A stretch of DNA of 5,747 bases, from the NCBI GenBank assembly GCA_012512295.1, contig JAAZDI010000289.1, positions 1-5,747 on the forward strand, written 5' to 3'. Position numbers and translations under genes: made by a program. Under the pieces are notes generated by a model. The model was not told the origin of the DNA. It saw only the letters and a list, made by a program, of their open reading frames with translations, and ran no database searches. Origin of the DNA: Syntrophomonadaceae bacterium. GTDB taxonomy: Bacteria > Bacillota > Ch66 > Ch109. Positions 1 through 5,747 of this stretch are shown here, in pieces. Within the stretch, counting starts at the first letter, position 1; each line of letters begins with the position of its first letter.

Positions 1-150
1 CGGTATCTCCTTGGTCAAGTTTTGCATTTTAGTAATTTTAGTATACCAAAATTTGTTTCTATAGGTTACAGAAACGCACCAATAAATAAAAATGGGTGAA
101 AATAACAGACCGGACTTCGAAATAGTTAATCATATATATTTGCAGTAAAC
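1..150. other. AT-rich stretch with no supported gene
   Basis: No convincing coding sequence is seen. One + frame is open from base 1 to a TGA at 97-99 (32 codons) and could be the tail of a gene entering from the left, which would suit the terminator at 151-178. Its translation matches no family I recognise and its composition looks non-coding. On the minus strand an ATG at 27 opens nine codons to the window edge, with no SD before it. Neither can be decided without the flanking sequence. Confidence 0.4.
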
Positions 151-178
151 ACAAACCGAGGTTTCGGTTTGTTTTTTT
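151..178 (+). terminator. Rho-independent terminator upstream of yqfC
   Basis: A perfect 9-bp stem (ACAAACCGA at 151-159 pairing with TCGGTTTGT at 164-172) closes a 4-base loop and runs directly into seven consecutive T (172-178). The T-tract lies only on the + strand side; the opposite side reads GTTTACTGCA, so the element is one-directional. It should end transcription entering from the left of the window and insulate yqfC from the upstream unit. The gene it serves is not visible. Confidence 0.88.
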
Positions 179-184
179 ATGGTT

Positions 185-213
185 GCATCGTTTGCGATTC
201 GGTGTCATACGTT
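185..213 (+). promoter_or_regulatory. Candidate sigma-E (sporulation) promoter for yqfC
   Basis: GCATCGT (185-191) matches 5 of 7 positions of the Bacillus sigma-E -35 consensus KMATATT. After a 14-base spacer, CATACGTT (206-213) matches 6 of 8 of the -10 consensus CATACAMT. Transcription would start near 220, about 20 bases before the yqfC ribosome site and just after the terminator. In Bacillus subtilis yqfC belongs to the sigma-E mother-cell regulon, which supports the reading. The match was found by eye and is imperfect. Confidence 0.45.
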
Positions 214-240
214 TTATGCATCTGGAATAACTTTGTAAGG

Positions 241-248
241 AAGGGAGG
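241..248 (+). promoter_or_regulatory. Ribosome binding site deciding the yqfC start
   Basis: AAGGGAGG lies 9 bases before ATG 258 but only 3 bases before the in-frame TTG at 252. The spacing therefore favours ATG 258. Confidence 0.7.
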
Positions 249-257
249 CCTTTGCAG

Positions 258-542
258 ATGAAGGGTCGTGATCCCAAGGACAAGGTTCAGCAAACACTTA
301 CCCGGCTGCTGGAGATGCCGCCGGACCTAACTCTCGACCTGCCTAAATTAACTCTGATCGGTAATATTCAACTAATAGTTGAAAACCACCGGGGGCTGAT
401 TGAGTTTGGCCCGAACCGAACAATCATCAATTCCAGCCGGTGGCCTATTATCTTAAATGGTCGTAATTTAATGGTCCGGAGTATTCGAACGGACGAATTG
501 ACTATTGAAGGAGTCATTGATTCGATTACCTTTGGCGATTGA
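258..542 (+). CDS. yqfC: Sporulation protein YqfC (YabP/YqfC family)
   Basis: This small sporulation protein of 94 residues is about the family's usual length (B. subtilis YqfC is of similar size). The whole chain fits the YabP/YqfC domain: a charged N-terminus (1-28), the core LPKLTLIGNIQLIVENHRG (28-46), and a C-terminal block with GRNLMVRSIRTDELTIEG (68-85) ending in VIDSITFGD. The alternating hydrophobic pattern suggests a compact beta-rich protein; I see no signal peptide or membrane segment. I chose ATG 258 over TTG 252 because of the ribosome-site spacing. The biochemical role is unknown. The family is restricted to endospore formers, and the gene is normally followed by yqfD as here, consistent with a shared mother-cell role at the forespore envelope (an inference from regulon and partner). 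The possible sigma-E promoter at 185-213 would drive it. Confidence 0.93.
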   Translation: MKGRDPKDKVQQTLTRLLEMPPDLTLDLPKLTLIGNIQLIVENHRGLIEFGPNRTIINSSRWPIILNGRNLMVRSIRTDELTIEGVIDSITFGD

Positions 543-602
543 CGGTTTGCCTTATACTTGAATTTATTAGAGTAAACCCCTCATACCGATTACAGCATTT
601 AG

Positions 603-654
603 GCCGGGTGATTTAAAAAAGGTGCCGGCTTTGGTGTTTGATTAACCGGCCGGC
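603..654 (+). repeat. Alternative GC-rich hairpins before yqfD
   Basis: GCCGG (603-607) can pair with CCGGC (625-629). The overlapping GCCGGC (624-629) can instead pair with GCCGGC (649-654), helped by GGT (633-635) with ACC (645-647). The two foldings exclude each other. The second ends a few bases before the yqfD ribosome site at 661-666. There is no T-tract, so this is not a normal terminator. Any regulatory role is conjecture. Confidence 0.35.
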
Positions 655-660
655 TAATGA

Positions 661-666
661 GAGGAG
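661..666 (+). promoter_or_regulatory. Ribosome binding site deciding the yqfD start
   Basis: GAGGAG, within the purine run 659-668, sits 7 bases before GTG 674. The longer in-frame TTG at 638 has no SD-like sequence before it and would place this ribosome site inside the coding region. Confidence 0.75.
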
Positions 667-673
667 AGTGGCT

Positions 674-1936
674 GTGTCCAACCAACAATGGTGGTCCAAG
701 TTGACCGGCTATTTAATTATCGAAGTCGAAGGAGAAGGTCTGGAACCTTTCATTAATATGGCCATGTCGCGGGGTATTCTTCTCTGGGAGATCCGGCGCA
801 CCGGCGAGCATAGCTTACAGGCCCGAGTTAGAATCAGCGGCTTTTTTGGCCTGCGCCATATCGCCCGGCGGACACGGTGCCGGGTCCGCATTCGGGCCCG
901 GCGCGGCCTGCCATTTATCGCAGCTAAAATTCGGCGCAGAAAGGTGCTCGCAATCGGGAGCCTTTTGTTTCTGTCCATTCTTTACCTGCTTTCCTCTTTT
1001 GTTTGGGTAGTCAAAGTCACCGGCAATGAAAATCTGAAGGCAGAGGAGATCCTTGAAGCCGCGAAGGCCCACGGGTTGCGGCCGGGAGTTTTGCGGTCGC
1101 AGCTGGACAAGTCCTTGCTGGAACAACAGCTTAGAGAAGAGTTTCCCAGCCTAACCTTTGTAACGCTGTGGGTTAAGGGTACAATAGTTGAGATTGAGGT
1201 TGTCGAGAAAGTGCTGCCGCCGGAGGTGGAAAATGAAAAGCAACCGGCTCATCTAATCGCCAGTCGCGATGGGATTGTTGAAGATATTGTGGTTATGGTT
1301 GGTGAACCTCAAGTAAAGCCGGGCGATACGGTCAAAACCGGTCAAATATTAATATCCGGGGTAGTTCCTCCCCCAGGGCTTAGAGAGCCGCCCCTCCCTG
1401 GGGTAATTCTGCCACCGCCGTTAGAGACGGAATATAAATATGTCCATGCGCGGGGGTTGGTCCGCGCCCGAGTCTGGTATGAAGGTTATGGAGATGCTTA
1501 TTTAGTTGAGGAGGAGGAATATGACACCGGCGAGAAGGCGACCCAGTTTAGAGCAACGGTTGGGGATAAAGAAATTATTCTTTGGGGTCCTCGGACGATT
1601 CCTTTTGCTGAATATAGAAAACAATGGACTGAAAGAGGTTGGCTTAGTCAAGGCGGCCAGAAATGGGGCCTAAACTTTCCGCCAGTTCGTTTGCATTCCG
1701 TGACTTTTTACGAAGTGATGAAACAGCGAGTGGAGCTTGGCCATGAGGGAGCGGTTCAGGCAGCGACGAAACGGGCGGTAACCCAGGTTGAGCAGCTAAG
1801 ACTGCCAGATTCAGAGAAGGTTCAGGAAAAAATAGAGCTAATTCCGGTTGAGGATGAGAATCAGGTTCGGGTGCGGGTCCGTCTGGAAACGATTGAAAAC
1901 ATTGGCCAGGTTAAATTTTTCTCCACTTCTGGTTGA
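674..1936 (+). CDS. yqfD: Sporulation protein YqfD
   Basis: This is a 420-residue membrane-anchored sporulation protein of the YqfD family; B. subtilis YqfD is around 400 residues. Seen in order: an N-terminal domain (1-88) rich in Arg toward its end, with GYLIIEVEGEGLEPFINMA (12-30) and the typical RGILLWEI stretch; one membrane segment (about 91-113); VKVTGNENLKAEEIL (113-127), a FtsQ/POTRA-like turn into an extracytoplasmic domain; then IASRDGIVEDIVVMVGEPQVKPGDTVKTGQILISG (195-229), a lipoyl/hairpin-like segment typical of the family; and a C-terminal region (251-420). The excess of Arg before the membrane segment predicts the N-terminus inside and the large C-terminal part across the membrane. 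An unusual proline-rich stretch at 230-250 appears partly duplicated. GTG 674 is preferred over TTG 638 for its ribosome site. The family is needed for sporulation, but its molecular function is not established. It probably works with YqfC and may share its transcript. Confidence 0.93.
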   Translation: MSNQQWWSKLTGYLIIEVEGEGLEPFINMAMSRGILLWEIRRTGEHSLQARVRISGFFGLRHIARRTRCRVRIRARRGLPFIAAKIRRRKVLAIGSLLFLSILYLLSSFVWVVKVTGNENLKAEEILEAAKAHGLRPGVLRSQLDKSLLEQQLREEFPSLTFVTLWVKGTIVEIEVVEKVLPPEVENEKQPAHLIASRDGIVEDIVVMVGEPQVKPGDTVKTGQILISGVVPPPGLREPPLPGVILPPPLETEYKYVHARGLVRARVWYEGYGDAYLVEEEEYDTGEKATQFRATVGDKEIILWGPRTIPFAEYRKQWTERGWLSQGGQKWGLNFPPVRLHSVTFYEVMKQRVELGHEGAVQAATKRAVTQVEQLRLPDSEKVQEKIELIPVEDENQVRVRVRLETIENIGQVKFFSTSG

Positions 1937-2036
1937 ACCGTACTGTGCAGGTAACGCAGGCGCTTGATGCCGCAATGAATTTTTGCCGGCCGGAAGAACC
2001 GTCCCCCCCAGGTTGGGTTGAAAAACGATTGTAACA

Positions 2037-2065
2037 GTGACTTAGTTATGGGTTTGTTGTATAAT
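2037..2065 (+). promoter_or_regulatory. Candidate sigma-A promoter for phoH-pgpH-ybeY
   Basis: A perfect -10 hexamer TATAAT (2060-2065) lies 17 bases after GTGACT (2037-2042), which matches 4 of 6 positions of TTGACA. Transcription would begin near 2072, giving a leader of about 90 bases before phoH. The site lies in the 222-base gap after yqfD and would give the housekeeping genes their own vegetative expression. Confidence 0.6.
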
Positions 2066-2126
2066 AAGCCTGTAGTCATAGGATCAAGTGAAATAAACAG
2101 ATATTGTATGATTACATTCAAGATAA

Positions 2127-2144
2127 ATCAATAAGTCTATTGAT
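2127..2144. repeat. Perfect 7-bp inverted repeat before the phoH ribosome site
   Basis: ATCAATA (2127-2133), a 4-base spacer AGTC, then TATTGAT (2138-2144). It lies 8 bases before the GGGAGG of phoH and about 55 bases after the predicted transcription start. It could be a weak RNA hairpin near the ribosome site or a protein-binding operator. It is AT-rich and has no T-tract, so it is not a terminator. Confidence 0.5.
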
Positions 2145-2152
2145 AAAGAATT

Positions 2153-2162
2153 GGGAGGGTGA
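2153..2162 (+). promoter_or_regulatory. Ribosome binding site that swallows the phoH GTG
   Basis: GGGAGGGTGA is a strong SD sequence, but the only in-frame GTG (2159-2161) lies inside it. CTG at 2168 follows after 5 bases. The pgpH site has the same layout, AGGGGTGA then 5 bases then ATG. Confidence 0.65.
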
Positions 2163-3142
2163 CATTTCTGGCGATTAACGGAACTGAAGCACGGATTACC
2201 ATAAACGATAGTCTTGAGGCCGTAGAATTGTTTGGCAAACAAGATGAAAATTTGCGTTACTTGCAAAAAAATTGCTTAGCTCGGGTAACGGTCCGAAATG
2301 GCGAGATTCTGATTAGTGGCAGTCCGGAGGCAGTTGAAGAGACGACCAGTGTATTACAGCACCTGCTCGCATTAATCCGGGCGGGTAATGAAATTAGCCT
2401 TACCGATGTCAATTATGCCTTGGGTCTGGTTCGAGCCGGTCAGTCAGAAAATGCGGCTGGTACTCTAGGTGAGATTATTCTGACTACTTCGCGCGGGAAA
2501 GCCATCAAAGCTAAGACTTTGGGACAGCAGCGATATATTCAAGCTATCCGACAAAATGATATTGTGTTTGCGATTGGTCCGGCTGGTACTGGTAAAACTT
2601 ATTTGGCCGTAGTGATGGCAGTTGAAGCCCTGCGGAAGAAAATGGTCGGCCGGATTATTCTGGTCCGGCCAGCTGTGGAAGCCGGTGAAAAGTTGGGTTT
2701 CTTGCCGGGCGACCTGCAGGAGAAGGTTGATCCCTACTTGCGTCCTCTATATGATGGTTTATATGATGTCCTGGGATTGGAGATTGCTCAGCGGCATATG
2801 CAAAAAGGAGTAATTGAAGTTGCTCCTCTGGCTTATATGCGGGGACGAACCCTTAATGATGCCTTTATCATCCTGGATGAAGCGCAGAACACAACCCCGG
2901 AGCAGATGAAGATGTTTTTAACCCGGTTGGGATTTGGCTCCAAAGCAGTCATAACTGGCGATGTAACCCAAGTTGATTTACCGAAAGGCAACTTTTCAGG
3001 GCTGGTTGAGATTCAAAATATCCTTCAGGGACTGGAGGGTATTTCTTTTCAATATTTAACTGCTCGGGATACGGTTCGACACCAATTGGTTCAAAAAATA
3101 ATTGAGGCTTACGAGGCCTGGGAGAAAACACAGGAAACGTAA
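2159..3142 (+). CDS. phoH: PhoH family ATPase
   Basis: This P-loop ATPase of the PhoH/YbeZ family is a cytoplasmic protein linked to RNA metabolism and often encoded next to ybeY. It has 327 residues from GTG 2159, near the usual 320. Residues 1-100 form the small N-terminal domain (EAVELFGKQDENLRYLQ, 20-36; ARVTVRNGEILISGSPEAVE, 41-60). The ATPase core carries Walker A GPAGTGKT (140-147), the family signature RPAVEAGEKLGFLPGD (170-185), YMRGRTLNDAFIILDEAQN with Walker B (226-244), and ITGDVTQVDLP (265-275). All expected nucleotide-binding residues are present, so it should be active. The start is uncertain: GTG 2159 lies within the ribosome site, and CTG 2168 (324 residues) is better spaced; a stop at 2144-2146 rules out a longer form. 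A sigma-A-like promoter precedes it and pgpH follows within 23 bases, which argues for co-transcription. The precise substrate is not established. Confidence 0.95.
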   Translation: MTFLAINGTEARITINDSLEAVELFGKQDENLRYLQKNCLARVTVRNGEILISGSPEAVEETTSVLQHLLALIRAGNEISLTDVNYALGLVRAGQSENAAGTLGEIILTTSRGKAIKAKTLGQQRYIQAIRQNDIVFAIGPAGTGKTYLAVVMAVEALRKKMVGRIILVRPAVEAGEKLGFLPGDLQEKVDPYLRPLYDGLYDVLGLEIAQRHMQKGVIEVAPLAYMRGRTLNDAFIILDEAQNTTPEQMKMFLTRLGFGSKAVITGDVTQVDLPKGNFSGLVEIQNILQGLEGISFQYLTARDTVRHQLVQKIIEAYEAWEKTQET

Positions 3143-3152
3143 GCCTGAAACT

Positions 3153-3160
3153 AGGGGTGA
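3153..3160 (+). promoter_or_regulatory. Ribosome binding site deciding the pgpH start
   Basis: AGGGGTGA lies 5 bases before ATG 3166. The longer in-frame GTG at 3157 falls inside this SD sequence, so ATG 3166 is the likely start. Confidence 0.75.
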
Positions 3161-3165
3161 AGTCG

Positions 3166-5463
3166 ATGTCGTTCCTGACGAGGTTCAAGGGGCTAATGGG
3201 AATCCTTTGGCAGACTCTGGTTAGTGCTGTGCGAAGTACAGCGACCCGTCGCATCTTGCTCGGAGCGGCCTTCTTCCTGTTTACTACTCTTCTTTTATTT
3301 GCTAACCACGACTCCGAAGAGATAGACTTAAAAGCCGGTCAAATCTGTCCTTTCGATATAACGGCACCGCGGGGGGCAGTGTTAATTGATGAGTTACGAA
3401 CGGCTGAATTAAAGCAGCAGGCAGCCGCTTCGGTTCAGAAGGTCTATCAGGAAGACGAGGAAGCGGCCCAAGATGCCCAGAAGGCAGCCCAGCAGTTATA
3501 TCAACGAATTAATGAGCTGCGGATCAATCAGGAGTTTGATGAATCAGTCAAATTGACTAAATTTAAGGAAATCCTTCAGTCAGAGTTAATCCTTTACCAA
3601 AAGGTCGACGAGGTGGTGACCGATCGACTCCTGTTGACCATTCTTCGGGCCGATGAATCGGCCTTTAACCATTTAATTGGTGAGACTAACCGATTAATTG
3701 AGGTGGTCATGGCCCGGCCGCTCAAGGAGGAAGACTTGGCCGAAGCCCGAGAACAGGCGGATATTGAGGTTCGACGATTAAATCTGAAAGATGATTATAA
3801 GAAATGGTTGACGATTATTCTCCAGAACTCCCTGCGTCCCAGTCTGGTACTTAATCAGGAAGCAACTGACCGCTTGATTGAAGAGGCTCAGAGCAAAGTT
3901 TTACCCGTACAAATGAATATAAAACAGGGACAAATTATTGTCCGCAAAGGGGACCCGGTTACGGCCGAGGATCTGGAAATTTTGCGTCAGTTAGGTTTAT
4001 TGCGGCTTAAATCTGCCTGGATAACCCTGGGTGGATTAGCCCTGTTAGTCTTGCTGGTAATGGCTGTTTGTTTGATCTTTTTACGGCAATACCATTATGA
4101 AGTGTTAAAAAATGAGCCATTAATGATCCTTTTATGTTTATTGGTATTTATCACGCTACTGGCCGCCCGGGCCGTTTCGGCCATTAATATTAGCGACCGG
4201 CCTGAGGCAGCGTCGACCATTGGTTACTTGATTCCAATGGCTGCCGGCTCAATGCTGATTTCTATTCTAGTCGACTGCCGCATCGGCGTTCTTGGGACCA
4301 TTATTATGAGCATATTTGTGGGGATAATTGCCGGCGGTCAGGATATCTCTTTTGTCGTCGTCGCCCTAATCAGTGGGCTGGTAGGGGTCTATAGTGTTTC
4401 TAAGGTAAACCAGGGTTGGGATCTGGCCAAAGGCGGGATTCTTGTTGGCGGGGTTAATGTTTTGGTCGTTGTTGCCCTAAGTTTAATGGCTTATGAATCA
4501 ACGGTGATATCAGTCCTGTGGGGTGCCTTTTATGGTTTACTGAATGGACTGTTATCCGGCATAGTGGCCATTGGAATTCTTCCCTATTTAGAAACTATTT
4601 TTGGTATTACTAGCACTATTCGATTGTTGGAGTTGGTTAACCCCAATCATCCGCTGCTTAAACGATTGCTACTGGAAGCCCCGGGGACATATCATCACAG
4701 CATTGTGGTGGGAAATCTGGCGGAAGCAGCGGCGGAAGCAGTGGGGGCTCAACCGCTGTTGGTTCGGGTCGGAGCCTATTATCACGATGTTGGAAAATTA
4801 AAGCGGCCTTACTTTTTTATTGAAAATCAACTGGGCAGCGAAAATCCGCACGACAAAATCGCTCCCAGTTTAAGTTCGTTGATTATTACTTCCCATCCTA
4901 AAGATGGGGTAGAACTAGCCCAGCAATACCGTTTGCCTCAGGTTGTCTGTGATATCATTAGTCAGCACCACGGCAATAGTCTGGTTTCTTATTTCTATCA
5001 AAAGGCCCGGGAACAGGATCAATATGACTCGGTTCAGGAGTCTACCTACCGGTATGATGCTCCTAAACCGCAAACTAAAGAAGCAGCTCTGGTAATGCTG
5101 GCTGATTCGATTGAAGCCGCCGTTCGTTCGCTGCAGAAGCCAACCCCGGGTCGAATTGAGGGCCTGGTTCGCCGGATTGTCAAAGAGCGACTGAATGACG
5201 GACAACTGGAAGAATGTGATTTAACCTTTAAAGATGTAAATTTAATAACCGAGGCTTTTCTGCGCATTCTAAACGGGATGCATCATAACCGGAGTGAGTA
5301 TCCAGATGCGAAAGAGTTGGAAAGGAGACGAGGTAAAGGTGTCTCTACTGGTAGTGAATCAGCTAAATCAGCTGCCCCTGCCCCCAGATTTGCTGCCTCT
5401 GCTGGAGGAGATGGTGGACTGGGTTCTCCAGGAGCATCAGGTGCCAGTCAAAACGGAGGTTAG
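3166..5463 (+). CDS. pgpH: Cyclic-di-AMP phosphodiesterase PgpH (YqfF, 7TM-HD)
   Basis: This membrane enzyme is expected to hydrolyse c-di-AMP to pApA and so affect osmotic, potassium and cell-wall control. The 765-residue chain has an N-terminal membrane segment (about 30-47), an extracellular 7TMR-HDED domain (about 48-283) with the conserved QIIVRKGDPVTAEDLEILRQLG (256-277, two pieces of the same motif), about seven further membrane segments (284-474), and a cytoplasmic HD domain (about 505-705). Metal-ligand candidates are all present: H511 in GTYHHS, H540-D541 in YYHDVGK, H577, H601-H602 in QHHG and D647 in LADSIEA. They correspond in order and spacing to those of Listeria PgpH. ATG 3166 is preferred to GTG 3157. 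The protein is longer than known homologues (about 711-718 residues) because of a Gly/Ser/Ala-rich tail after EYP (711-713). That tail is read through the start of ybeY and may be an overprinted extension or the result of a frameshift. Confidence 0.94.
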   Translation: MSFLTRFKGLMGILWQTLVSAVRSTATRRILLGAAFFLFTTLLLFANHDSEEIDLKAGQICPFDITAPRGAVLIDELRTAELKQQAAASVQKVYQEDEEAAQDAQKAAQQLYQRINELRINQEFDESVKLTKFKEILQSELILYQKVDEVVTDRLLLTILRADESAFNHLIGETNRLIEVVMARPLKEEDLAEAREQADIEVRRLNLKDDYKKWLTIILQNSLRPSLVLNQEATDRLIEEAQSKVLPVQMNIKQGQIIVRKGDPVTAEDLEILRQLGLLRLKSAWITLGGLALLVLLVMAVCLIFLRQYHYEVLKNEPLMILLCLLVFITLLAARAVSAINISDRPEAASTIGYLIPMAAGSMLISILVDCRIGVLGTIIMSIFVGIIAGGQDISFVVVALISGLVGVYSVSKVNQGWDLAKGGILVGGVNVLVVVALSLMAYESTVISVLWGAFYGLLNGLLSGIVAIGILPYLETIFGITSTIRLLELVNPNHPLLKRLLLEAPGTYHHSIVVGNLAEAAAEAVGAQPLLVRVGAYYHDVGKLKRPYFFIENQLGSENPHDKIAPSLSSLIITSHPKDGVELAQQYRLPQVVCDIISQHHGNSLVSYFYQKAREQDQYDSVQESTYRYDAPKPQTKEAALVMLADSIEAAVRSLQKPTPGRIEGLVRRIVKERLNDGQLEECDLTFKDVNLITEAFLRILNGMHHNRSEYPDAKELERRRGKGVSTGSESAKSAAPAPRFAASAGGDGGLGSPGASGASQNGG
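5330..5333 (+). promoter_or_regulatory. Ribosome binding site for ybeY inside pgpH
   Basis: GAGG (5330-5333) lies 5 bases before GTG 5339, with a second purine run AAAGGAG (5321-5327) 11 bases before it. An in-frame ATG at 5306 has only GGAG at 5291-5294, 11 bases upstream. The GTG is favoured because the protein then begins MSLLVVNQ, close to the usual YbeY N-terminus. Confidence 0.5.
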
Positions 5464-5747
5464 TTTAGGCCTGGTCAACGACCAAACGATTCAAGAACTT
5501 AATCGGACCTACCGAGGCGTAGATGCCCCGACCGATGTCCTTTCTTTTTGTCAATTAGAGAGTCTGGATGAAGAACCTGAGTATGAAGATTTGAATGAGG
5601 AACAGGTTTTGGGGGATATTGTCATCTCCCTGGAAACTGCCAGCCGGCAGGCGGAGGAGTACGGCCACTCTTTGGTGCGGGAAATCGGGTTTCTGACCGT
5701 GCACGGATTGCTGCATCTTTTGGGTTACGATCATCAGGACCCGGGAG
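5339..5747 (+). CDS. ybeY: YbeY endoribonuclease / rRNA maturation factor (3' end cut by window)
   Basis: This metal-dependent endoribonuclease of the UPF0054/YbeY family acts in 16S rRNA 3'-end maturation and ribosome quality control. The window holds 136 codons; family members are usually 150-165 residues, so only a short C-terminus is missing. It shows LNRTYRGVDAPTDVLSF (54-70), the strand LGDIVIS (91-97), and the diagnostic zinc motif HGLLHLLGYDH (122-132) with H122, H126 and H132. It overlaps the pgpH reading frame by 125 bases (5339-5463) in the +1 frame. GTG 5339 is the preferred start; ATG 5306 would add 11 residues (MRKSWKGDEVK) before the usual first strand. An acidic insert around 74-89 lies between the conserved blocks, where family members vary. 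It is co-oriented with phoH and pgpH, and the phoH/ybeY pairing is widely conserved, so the two probably share an RNA-related task. Confidence 0.95.
   Translation, partial: MSLLVVNQLNQLPLPPDLLPLLEEMVDWVLQEHQVPVKTEVSLGLVNDQTIQELNRTYRGVDAPTDVLSFCQLESLDEEPEYEDLNEEQVLGDIVISLETASRQAEEYGHSLVREIGFLTVHGLLHLLGYDHQDPG

Noticed and set aside
1..27. Possible divergent gene start (minus-strand ATG, nine codons MQNLTKEIP to the edge)
   Set aside because: There is no SD before the ATG, only a weak TATACT-like box, and too few codons to judge; flanking sequence would decide.
59..283. Minus-strand ORF of 74 codons
   Set aside because: It runs through the terminator and the yqfC ribosome site, has no family-like sequence and no clear SD; it is a chance ORF in AT-rich DNA.
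552..579. Sigma-E-like boxes between yqfC and yqfD (TTATACT, 13 bases, CATACCGA)
   Set aside because: The -10 match is only 5 of 8 and the spacing is one base short; cotranscription from the yqfC promoter explains yqfD expression more simply.
638..673. Longer YqfD from TTG 638
   Set aside because: There is no ribosome site before TTG 638, while GTG 674 follows GAGGAG at 7 bases and gives the usual N-terminus.
709..1126. Two minus-strand ORFs opposite yqfD
   Set aside because: Both lie within a well-supported gene; their Arg/Pro-rich translations are what the GC-rich antisense strand gives by chance.
1965..1985. Weak hairpin followed by TTTTT after yqfD (GGC..GCC then AATTTTT)
   Set aside because: The stem is only about 3-4 bp and the T-run is offset, too weak to call a terminator.
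1861..2266. Minus-strand ORFs across the yqfD-phoH gap
   Set aside because: They overlap conserved ends of both genes and the promoter region, and resemble no known family.

Overview
This window is most consistent with a spore-forming member of the Bacillota, probably of the Clostridia side. It carries the gene order yqfC-yqfD-phoH-pgpH(yqfF)-ybeY, which is conserved in endospore formers. The first two genes are sporulation-specific families. Base composition is mixed, Shine-Dalgarno (SD) sites are strong and purine-rich, and several starts are non-ATG. I cannot name a genus from the sequence alone.

Layout, all genes on the + strand: (1) Bases 1-257 are AT-rich and hold no convincing gene. 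They contain a clear rho-independent terminator (151-178) closing transcription from outside the window, then a possible sigma-E promoter (185-213) before yqfC. (2) yqfC (258-542) and yqfD (674-1936) are sporulation genes, separated by 131 bases that contain alternative GC-rich hairpins. (3) Bases 1937-2158 are a second intergenic region, with a good sigma-A-like promoter (2037-2065) and a perfect 7-bp inverted repeat just upstream of the phoH ribosome site. (4) phoH (2159-3142), pgpH (3166-5463) and ybeY (5339 to beyond the window end) are tightly packed and probably co-transcribed.

Working together: yqfC and yqfD are likely expressed in the mother cell during sporulation. The downstream block joins a PhoH-type ATPase linked to RNA metabolism, a membrane c-di-AMP phosphodiesterase, and the YbeY endoribonuclease/rRNA maturation factor. 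The promoter between the halves suggests the housekeeping block can be expressed without sporulation, although no terminator is seen between the halves, so read-through is possible.

I see no wholly new system here; the cluster is a known one. The points worth a second look are a 125-base overlap between pgpH and ybeY that gives PgpH a low-complexity tail, a probable CTG start for phoH, a duplicated proline-rich segment in YqfD, and the regulatory elements between the genes.
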